Shown here piece after piece: positions 56,601 to 64,000 of a stretch of 64,000 nt of DNA; the stretch's first letter is position 1; every line of letters starts with the position of its first letter. Position numbers and translations under genes: made by a program. The notes under the pieces are model-generated. The model did not search any database and had not been told where the DNA came from. It was given only the letters and a program-made list of their open reading frames with translations. The DNA comes from Valencia hispanica (taxonomy: Eukaryota; Chordata; Actinopteri; Cyprinodontiformes; Valenciidae): contig OY747705.1 of the NCBI GenBank assembly GCA_963556495.2, positions 28,944,501 to 29,008,500 of the forward strand, written 5' to 3'.

Positions 56601-59600
56601 TTGGCCCAGAAATCTTCAGAACATTTAATTTGGCTAATTGCTTCTCGTCATCTTCCTGCTTCAAAGAATGCTCTTGAATCGTATTCTCTTGAATGCTGGC
56701 TTGAAAGCAATTATACTTTACAATTTTGAACAAACAATAAACAAGATAAGCCTACTTTTGAACATTTGGGATAAATTGCAAATTTCATTGTGGGGTAGAG
56801 TCCAGGCAATAAAGATGGTTATTACACCAAAATTTAGTTATGTGTTCAATTTATTACTCCTTAAGGTTCCCCAGTCACTCTTTAAGACAACATTATAAGA
56901 AACTTAATTTGGGCTGGAAAGAGAACCAGAATGACTCAGAAGAAACTTCACACTAAAACAATTATGGAGGGCTACATTTACCGAATATGCAGCTTTCATT
57001 CATTAGCGCACAAATAACGACACTTAATTCAAACAATGACCACAGGCCGATCTGGGTGGACTTGGAGACCAAAATAAATGCCCTATTTAAAGCTTTTGAC
57101 TCTTTGTCCCAACACCCTACTGATGTGATTAAGTCTAACCCAGGGGTCTCAAACTCCAGTCCTCGAGGGCCAGTGTCCTGCAACATTTAGATGTGTTCCT
57201 GGTCCAACACACCTGAATCAAATTGTTAAATTGCCTCCTTTGCAGGCAGTTAGGTTGTACGATGTCCTGCTGATGACCTAATTATTTGTTTCATCTGAGA
57301 CATGTCTAAAGGTTGCAGGACTGGAGTTTGAGACCCCTGGTCTAACCCAATTATGATCCACACGAGAAACATTTGGTATCGTCAACATAGAAAGGAAAAT
57401 ATCTCCTTCTTTCTATGTAACAACCCAAAACAGAGTTGGGGAGGGGGCTTCAGAATATTAATTGCATTTTCAGGAAAATATTCTATTGACAATTAAAGAC
57501 ATACAGATTAGATATGATCTTGTATTTTTGGAGATTTCTACAATTGAGAGATTGCCTTTCAAAATTAAATAGCTCTGAAGTTACCTTAAGAACAGTAACA
57601 TCTTTGTGTCAACAGGCAGTTTTTCATCAGAACAAACATAAATCACATGTGGACATCTTAGGACCCTTCCAATTTAATATCTACATGCTCCAACTAGGAC
57701 AGATTATAACAACCAATAAGATTAGCTACCATAACCATGCAGATGATACTCAGCTCTACATTACAATGTCACCAGGTGACTTTGAACCCATCCAAATCCT
57801 AAATAAATGCATCGAGCAAATCAATGGATGGATGTGCCATAACTTTCTCCAGCTGAACAGAAACAAAACTGAAGTAATTATTTTTTGACCTAAAGAGGAA
57901 CGATCAACAGTCAGCACATAGCTTCAGTTAATACAGCTAGAAACTACTGATCAGGTTCGTAACCTAGGTGTAGTAATGAACTCAGACCTGAACCTCCAGG
58001 GTCACATATAGGCAATAACAAGGTCAGCGTTCTATCACCTGAAGAACATTTCTAGGATTAAAGGACTGATGTCGCAACAGGACCTGGAAAAACTCATGCA
58101 TTTATCTTTAGTTGGATTAATTACTGCAACAATTTTCTCACAGGTCTGCCTAAAAAGTCAATCAGACAGCTGCAGCTGATCCACAACGCTGCTGCTCGTG
58201 TTCCTCACTAGAACCAGGAAAGTAGAGCACATCACCCCAGTTCTAAAGTCCTTACACTGGCTCCCTGTAGCTCAGAGAATAGACTTCAAAATAATCCTAC
58301 TAGTTTTTAAATTATTGAATGGCTTAGCACCAAAATATATTTAAGACTTGTTGTCACCGTACCAACCACCCAGACCACTCAGGTCCTCCAACTCTAGCCT
58401 GCTCAACATCCCTAGACTCAGAACTAAACATGGAGAACCAGCTTTCTGCTTTTAATTTCCAATTGTAATATTCTATGTTCGTCTTTTTCACCAAATCATG
58501 TAAAGCACCTTCAATTACCCTGTTGAAAGTGTGCTATATCAATAAAATTGCCCTGTCTAAATGTAACAGTTGAATGACCAGTCTAAAATATATTTAACAA
58601 ATTAGGAAAAGGTCCCCATTAAGTAAGCCATATTTATAATTATCTTTCTGAAAGCATCATTGATGTTGATTTTGGGACTCCAAAAAGTGTGGGGAACAGA
58701 CTCAGGAAGAACATTTGGGGAAGACGACTGGGTTGCACTAGTTAAAGTTTAACTAGTGGCTTTAACGTTTGTTTAACTGTTAAATACATCTATACACCTG
58801 TGAGACTCAAAAAGCAGGAAGCTTGATGTATTAGAAAGTGTGTGGGAGCCCTTCTTGACTCAGATTGGAAAGTCTTGATATAGACACCTCTTAATGAAAG
58901 ATGCAGTGTGGTCACCATTTAACTTTTATTTTTTTTACCTTTTTATGCTTTAATCTATTTACTTTATTATTATTGTTTTTTTTTTTTTTTTGACTGACTG
59001 TGGGGGATTTTGGTAGGAAAAATATGACATCCTGCTTCTGTACTACATTTTGTGCTGCTTTTGTACATGCTATATGTCTGAATCTATGCTAAACCCATCT
59101 GTTTAATATGGTTCTCTTGGGGTTTTGTGCTGTCAGTTTTGTACTGTTTAAATTATTTCATAAACATAAAATTGAAAACAAAGGAAATGTAGCGTTTTTG
59201 CATGTAAAAACTAGTCTAACAGAGAGCTATAGAGATGATTATATTGTTTCTGTGTGTAATAAGACTCTTTTACGGTGGCTGGGAAGTGCAAAACTAAATT
59301 ATATTAACCTGAAACACTTTTAAATTTTTACCGAAACACATTTACAAATTTAACAAAACATTGTACAAATTTAACAAAACACTTTTACAAGTTTCCCAAA
59401 ACACTTTTACAAGTTTTCCAAAACACTTTTACAAATTTACCGAAACACATTTACAAGTTAAAAAAAAAACCCACTTTTACCGAAATACTTTTACAAGTTT
59501 AACAAAACACTTATACAAAGACTGCAGGGAAGAGGTTGGGGTCGGGACAAGACCAAAGTGGTAACAGTAACGGAATCGATTCTGCCAGCAGCTCAATCTG

Positions 59601-62600
59601 CAGAGATGTTTTGCCCATTTTGCGGAATCTATTTTGAAGTTTTAGGGACATTTTGTGGTGATTGTGGACATAGTTTGAACTTTCTCACTGATGCAGATGG
59701 AGAAGAGGTCAGTTTTATGGACTGCCTCGTAAAGTGTTTCAACTAGGCCACTTATACAGTGCGATCGTTGACATGATGAAACAGCTTCACAGTGTCCGCC
59801 TGTCTTTGTGAACCGTGAAAACAAAATTAAATAATGCCGGATTCTACCGCAGAAAAAAACTATTCATCTGAAGTAGATATCAGAAACGCCATCAGACTGG
59901 AACTTTGTGGACCAGGACGGCTGTTTGGCTACAGGGCAATTCAGTTGTAGGCAAAGTAATTCTGCGTTAACTTCTTTCTTCTTCTTCTGTTTTAATGGCG
60001 GTTGGCAACTGATTCAGTTCCCAGTAGTATCACTTCCGGGTCATGTCTTTGTAAAAGTGTTTTGTTAAATTTGTAAAAGCGTTTCGGGAAACTTGTAAAA
60101 GTGTTTTGTGAAATTTGTAAAAGTGTTTTGTGAAATTTGTAAAAGTGTTTTTTGTAACTTGTAAAAGTGTTTTGTGAAACTTGTAAAAGTGTTTTGTGAA
60201 ATTTGTAAAAGTGTTTTGGTAAACTTGTAAAAGTGTTTTTTTTAAACTTGTGAAAGTGTTTCGGTAAATTTGTAAATGTGTTTCGGTAAAAATGTAAAAG
60301 TGTTTCAGGTTAATGTAATTTTGTTTTGCACTTCCCGACCACCGTACTCTTTTGATGGTTGTACAACTTGATTTATAATAAATAACAGTGTCCCAGATGT
60401 GTCCACCATCACCATGAAGAATTCGACACAGCTCACCTTGCAGATATTATAATGTTCAAACAAGGACAGCAGGCCGACTTGGCATTGGTCCTTAATTCCC
60501 TTAAGCAAAGTCATGTTGCCATTTCCCGAGTCCAACTCTATATCGCTGTCAAAGGTGTTAGAAACTGCTCTGCCACAGAGCAACAGGTTAACCAACTCCT
60601 GATAAAAACAAAAAAAGATAAGCTTTAAGTCACATAAATCTTTAATGTAAAACTTTTAATACTTTAAAAGACAACTTTACAGAATTGTTCTACTCTAGAT
60701 TAATAAAAAAATTACTACAAGTTAATATCAATTCTTGGCACATATTAATTTCAGTGGTCAGGCTCTAAATATGGAACCCAAACAAGCAACAGTCAGTCAG
60801 TCAGTAAGTAAGTAAAAAGAAGAAGAAAAGCAGCGATTAAAGAAGGAAAGAAAGAATGTAAGGAAGTAGGAAGGACAGAAGGAAGGGAAGTAGGACACAC
60901 CTAAGGAAAGAAGGACATGACAAAGAAAGAAATGAAGGAAAACACCAGAAAGGGTGGAAGGACAAAAGGAGGGGGATAAGCCACAAAGAAGAAAAGAAGG
61001 AACATTCAAGAAAAGGGAAATGACAGAAATGAAAGGACATAAGGACAGGGGGAAAGGGAAAAACACAAGGAATGATGTAAGGAAGGAGGACCCGAAAGAA
61101 AGGTAGAAAACAAAATTGGAAGGACAGGAGGAGGAATACAATGAAGGACACAACATTCAGACAACAGGAAAGTTATAAAGTATGATAATAGATAACTATT
61201 TCATGCTGTTTTTTCTTCTGTACTTAACCAGATCTGAAAAATACTATAATCTAATGTTTGACTCTTCAGGGGTCCTAAGGAATCCTGTAAATTTGGCTTG
61301 ATTTCATTCAACCTTAAGTGTCTGTTCAAACCTGAGTGCAGTAGCCATGAGCTCCTATGAGTGTGGTTGTATGCAGGTCCATATCCTCCCTCACTCTGGG
61401 AAGAGAAAGAAAAACAAGATGGTAACCCTAGTAGTAGTAGTACCCAGCTCAAAGCAAGGTATACAAAACATTTTGTTTTAAAGAGCAGCAAAGGGTTTGC
61501 ATCAACTTTTCAATGGATCGAGAAAGAACAGCTGAGATGGTCAGTAGAATGCATCCTAACATCCCTGTTTCGTACTGTGGAAGGAAATACAAACAGAAAA
61601 AATCACATGAAAACAAAGAAGACCTGATAGGCAAAATGGGAAAAACCGAGAAAGGTGGCGATTCCTTCACCTGCTCAATATGCTGGTGCAGAATGTCTTG
61701 CAGATCTTTGAAGTTATCCACAGGGAAACAAGTCATCTGGATCAAAAGGTGTTCATAAAACACACAAAGCCATGAAAATAAAAGCTTAACAGGAGACAAC
61801 AAAAGTGCAGAAAAATAACACTGAGCATTAAAGCAATGTCATTAGGCTGCTATAGCTACAATTAAAGCACACAAATGAACTAAATATACAATTATCCCAA
61901 ATGCTTATATCTATAATTTCCACTTTTAAATTCAGTTCTATGCTAAGAACAAATGTGAAACTCCATTTCCCACAACTCTTGTCAAAAGTTTATTTAAACA
62001 AATCATGAACATTAATGTCATTATTTTGGGATTTGAAAGATGAATTTGACCATACAACTTGACTAATTTTTCCTAACAAACATTTAATGCAAACGTTTGA
62101 ATTTGTTGTGGATAATCTACACAAGTTTAAACTTAATAGCGCTATGATGTTCATTCTGTCTTATTTGTAACATTAGATTTTAAGGTTCTTGATTTTAGAC
62201 AGATCAAGGGTATTTTTTACCTTTACATGTTTCGGCATCCTCTGCTGCCTTCCTCAGAAGTGTCACCAGGTGTTTGTGTGAAGTGTCAGTCAGCTGTTTT
62301 ATGCAGACAGCAGGGAACGGTTACACCGTCCGCTGTCTGTTGTCCTCCTAAGGACCATGTCCCATGTGTGGGTCAAGGTGTAGGTTCCCTCATCTCATTT
62401 GAACAGAGATGAGGGAACATGTAAAGGTAAAAATCACCTTGATCTGCCTAAAATCAAGAACCTTAAAATCTAAGTTTAAATTTATACATACCAATGCAAA
62501 AAACTTTTTTTTTTTTTAACTTGACCACACCTTTTGTAGCCATCAACAAGCTTCTGGTATAATTCTGGTCAGATATTTGATCACTCTTATCAGAGTGAGG

Positions 62601-63675
62601 TCTAGGCTTAGCGTAGTTTCAGTTTAGGGTTCACAGTCTGGTTGGAACATCTGATTGTGTCCAAGTTTTAACCAGCTAGTTGTTGATTTAGGGGGAAACT
62701 ACAAAATTTGTCAGTCCACTTTGTGCAATGCACAGGTACCACTGGCAGCAAAACAATCAGAAAATATGATGCAACCACCACCGTGCTAGACAGTGTTTTT
62801 TGAACTGAAAGCCTCACCTGAAAGTCGGTCTAAACATATCAATCTTTGCTTTTTCTGACCATAGAACTCGGGTGTACCTTTTCAATTAATCCGTCGGGTC
62901 TGTAGTGTCCAACGGGGGTGAAATGACTTCTTCCTGAATTTCTGTTATAAAAACAAAAGAAAAAAAATGGTATTAGAGCAAAAGCATGCAAACACCTTTA
63001 AACAGTGGTCCATCTGGTAAAGCAGATTTATAGGGCTCTTCTCAGATGAATGGGATTGACAGCTGGTTGTGATTTGAGCCCAGTTTGAGGAGACCACTCA
63101 TCTGAATCTGACATACTGAACTGATCTGACCTTAGACACTCTATTCCCACAGTTTGAGATGAATACAAAAAGACAACATTGTGGTTCTCTATACAGTGTA
63201 AAACAATGCTTTAGAGTTTAAAGCTTAAATAAGTAAGCTCAGGCTCCAGTAGCTGTTATGTCATAAGCAACATATGGAAAACTAAAACATTACAAGACAG
63301 AACATTTAATAAGATATCCCCATTTTACAGTTTGTTGTTGTCTAACTTTGCTCAACCAGATGTGAATAATATAGCCATAGATTAATGCATACAATTCATC
63401 ACAAAACCAGAAGAAAGATGAGCAAAGAAGAAAATATTTCCACAATGCCATCCTGATATACCTGACTCTAGATCAGCGTTTACCTCTTTAAGGAATGAGT
63501 TTCTAGACTGTTATCACACCCTCAGATGTCCATGTAAGAGGTAGGCATTTTAACGGATTAACAGGTGTCTCACATTGCAACGATGGCTTGTTTTTCCTCC
63601 CCAGCCCTCCACAAAACTTCTGCCAGAGCTAAAACAAGACACTGTGTTCTGGCGCTGTTGGAAGGTCTTAGTCGT
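53648..63675 (-). CDS. mindy4: MINDY4 (FAM188B), C-terminal nine exons; 5' part outside the window
   Basis: Exons in gene order: 63574-63675, 62878-62929, 61671-61736, 61507-61574, 61332-61395, 60437-60598, 56018-56198, 55622-55700 and 53648-53696. They give 273 in-phase residues to a TGA at 53648. Diagnostic stretches are [96 protein letters not shown] (with the catalytic His), [29 protein letters not shown] and the end [15 protein letters not shown] proteins are cysteine deubiquitinases that prefer Lys48-linked chains. The catalytic Cys lies in exons beyond the right edge. The 4.2-kb intron 56199-60436 and the last intron hold many insertions: an L1 relic, an L2-like LINE, a foldback element and a Tc1 copy. 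No coding lesion is seen in these exons. Confidence 0.92.
53795..54192. mobile_element. MITE with AGGGATG termini in the last mindy4 intron
   Basis: Starts AGGGATGTGTATGGGCAAGA and ends TTTTCCTACATCCCT, with internal runs of ACGATACGATAT-type sequence on the left and ATATCGTGACATAAAAATTG on the right. The termini are inverted repeats. Likely hAT-like; the duplication is imperfect. Confidence 0.5.
54251..55588 (-). mobile_element. Tc1-like transposon, fairly young, internally deleted
   Basis: The termini TAAACTCAGCAAAAAAAGAA (left) and the inverted GTTTCTTTTTTTGCTGAGTT (right) are nearly identical. The 1.34-kb element lies in the mindy4 intron between the last two exons, in the same direction as the gene. 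It is shorter than the usual 1.6 kb because the middle of the transposase gene is missing. Confidence 0.9.
54452..55309 (-). pseudogene. Tc1 transposase with internal deletion and a premature stop
   Basis: Starts [20 protein letters not shown] with a paired-like helix-turn-helix ([20 protein letters not shown]) and the [12 protein letters not shown] linker. After HHQQQRRLW the sequence jumps directly to [13 protein letters not shown], so about 60-70 residues with the first catalytic Asp are lost. The second Asp ([10 protein letters not shown]) and the final acidic region ([14 protein letters not shown]) remain. A TAG at 54560-54562 falls 35 codons before the natural stop at 54452-54454, and the rest reads on in frame. 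Few other changes are visible, so the copy is recent but inactive. Confidence 0.88.
56390..57500 (+). mobile_element. L1-type LINE relic
   Basis: Fragments in the plus strand correspond to an L1 reverse transcriptase: [19 protein letters not shown] (the SPGPDGI region) at about 56525-56590, then after a deletion [20 protein letters not shown] at about 56775-56840 (the LSLAGRI-type C-terminal region), and a broken continuation to about 57475. Stops and deletions abound. It is interrupted at 57141-57339 by a hAT MITE and lies in the large mindy4 intron. Confidence 0.75.
57141..57339. mobile_element. hAT MITE with perfect 8-bp duplication
   Basis: 199 bp with terminal inverted repeats CAGGGGTCTCAAACTCCAGT and the matching ACTGGAGTTTGAGACCCCTG. 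It is flanked on both sides by GTCTAACC (57133-57140 and 57340-57347). The 8-bp duplication and CAGGG termini are hAT hallmarks. Non-coding. Confidence 0.92.
57500..58560 (+). mobile_element. L2/CR1-like LINE, decayed
   Basis: The reverse-transcriptase catalytic box reads [11 protein letters not shown] at about 57738-57770, followed by [13 protein letters not shown]. Stops and frameshifts follow, and the C-terminal block [16 protein letters not shown] sequence is at about 58260-58290. The 3' end AAAGCACCTTCAATTACCCT matches the minus-strand copy at 7190-8330, so both belong to one family. 5'-truncated. Confidence 0.8.
59272..60345. mobile_element. Foldback transposon with tandem-repeat arms and a decayed integrase-like core
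   Basis: An exact 8-bp duplication ACTCTTTT flanks the element (59264-59271 and 60346-60353). The ends are inverted repeats: ACGGTGGCTGGGAAGTGCAA on the left and, on the complement, ACGGTGGTCGGGAAGTGCAA on the right, continuing through an AACCTGAAACACTTTTA block. Each arm is then built of about 22-bp tandem units (consensus on the right TGTAAAAGTGTTTTGTGAAA, then TT), roughly 10 units at 59310-59520 and 12 at 60048-60310. The unique core 59525-60045 contains coding remnants. Superfamily not assigned: the 8-bp duplication is shared by hAT, P and others, but the termini and core match none I know. Confidence 0.85.
59606..59960 (+). pseudogene. N-terminal remnant of a zinc-ribbon integrase-like protein
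   Basis: From an ATG at 59606 the frame reads a zinc ribbon: CPFC followed 13 residues later by CGDCG. A frame change follows near 59700-59745. The next frame reads [20 protein letters not shown], a stop, then [16 protein letters not shown]; a further frame reads [20 protein letters not shown] and YRAI, ending in a stop. The order zinc ribbon, helix-turn-helix-like segment, GPGRLxGYR is that of uncharacterised proteins of fish and marine invertebrates that continue into an integrase (rve) core. The core is missing here. That relationship is from memory and needs a search. Confidence 0.55.
60815..61145. repeat. Purine-rich (AAGG)n-like tract
   Basis: About 330 bases of A and G with few pyrimidines, in degenerate GGAAGGA/AAAGAAGG units. 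Open frames on the minus strand rich in Phe, Leu and Ser come from this composition. It lies in a mindy4 intron between exons 61332-61395 and 60437-60598. Confidence 0.85.
62169..62477. mobile_element. Short foldback MITE in a mindy4 intron
   Basis: The left arm (62169-62232) and the complement of the right arm (62415-62477) match over about 62 bases at roughly 90 percent, for example TTAGATTTTAAGGTTCTTGA in both. The loop of about 180 bp is non-coding. Class unknown; no clear target duplication was identified. Confidence 0.7.
62510..62870 (-). mobile_element. Tc1-like relic adjoining a mindy4 exon
   Basis: On the minus strand the stretch contains TTCTATGGTCAGAAAAAGC (degraded transposase catalytic region) and CACGGTGGTGGTTGCATCAT (HGGGSI region), both broken. 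It runs up to within ten bases of the donor of mindy4 exon 62878-62929. Confidence 0.5.
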
Positions 63676-64000
63676 CTGAAAACAAAATGGAAAGTCAGTC
63701 AGAACCAGCTGGTCTGCAGTTACAACACAGATTATATTGATTTTATACAATAAACCTTCAATAAACTAAGTAGTGGGCAGATGTGAAGTGAAAGGAAAAG
63801 GACATGTAGTTTCTCTTTACTAGATGAAACATGCAAAGACGCTGGGTGGAGTTTTATAATGTGATCTGAATTTTAACCACATAAAGTCTGGCACTTAACC
63901 AGCTTACAATTATCTTAAAATGGCCAGAATGACACGTCTTCTCTCAGAACAGGACAGAAAACTAATGCATGCCTGTATTTCCAGTAGGTTAGAGCAGTGG
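63676..64000. other. mindy4 intron at the right edge
   Basis: No exon recognised upstream of 63675 within the window. The next mindy4 exons, including the one with the catalytic cysteine, should lie beyond the edge. Confidence 0.5.

Noticed and set aside
60048..60310. Regular 22-bp repeats resembling a CRISPR array
   Set aside because: The units are directly adjacent with no unique spacers, occur inverted on the other side, and the genome is eukaryotic; they are arms of a foldback element.
60797..61156. Two overlapping Phe/Ser/Leu-rich frames
   Set aside because: Low-complexity translation of a purine-rich tract.

Overview
This window comes from a vertebrate nuclear genome, almost certainly a teleost fish. 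Its genes are split into many small exons with GT-AG introns. The repeats are typical of fish: L2/CR1-like and RTE-like LINEs, many decayed Tc1-like elements, PIF/Harbinger, hAT MITEs, tRNA-derived SINEs and long (CA)n runs. All coding calls were made by reading exons, splice sites and phases by eye.

Four host genes are visible. (1) 61-8903, minus strand: exons of an obscurin/obscurin-like-1 type immunoglobulin array, running off the left edge, with no clear 5' end inside the window. (2) 15568-25092, minus strand: a complete 19-exon iqca1 (dynein regulatory complex subunit 11, AAA ATPase plus IQ motif). The exon lengths sum to 2469 nt, giving 822 aa. An X-box lies 126 bp upstream of the ATG. 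(3) about 31280-42430, plus strand: an ALKAL-family cytokine (ligand of ALK/LTK receptor kinases, alkal2-like), 156 aa from four coding exons after a non-coding first exon with a TATA box. (4) 53648-63675, minus strand: the last nine exons of mindy4 (Lys48-specific deubiquitinase family). The gene enters from the right edge.

Between and inside these genes the window is packed with mobile elements in layers. An L2-like LINE sits in an obscurin-array intron, nested in an older MITE. A run of Tc1-like relics fills 9.6-15 kb. A hAT relic lies just upstream of iqca1. Head-to-head SINEs sit inside a foldback repeat at 29.2-30.3 kb. A LINE is nested in a Tc1 relic in an alkal intron. A structurally complete but frameshifted Harbinger (48384-51845) carries both a MYB-like and a HARBI1-like gene, placed tail to tail. 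The mindy4 introns hold a Tc1 copy, an L1 relic carrying a hAT MITE, an L2-like LINE, a short foldback MITE and an unusual foldback element (59272-60345).

The 59272-60345 element is the best candidate for something poorly described. It has an 8-bp target duplication, long inverted arms built from about 22-bp tandem units, and a decayed core encoding a zinc ribbon followed by an integrase-like N-terminal segment. The four host genes have no evident shared pathway. Coordinates of splice sites may be off by one or two bases.
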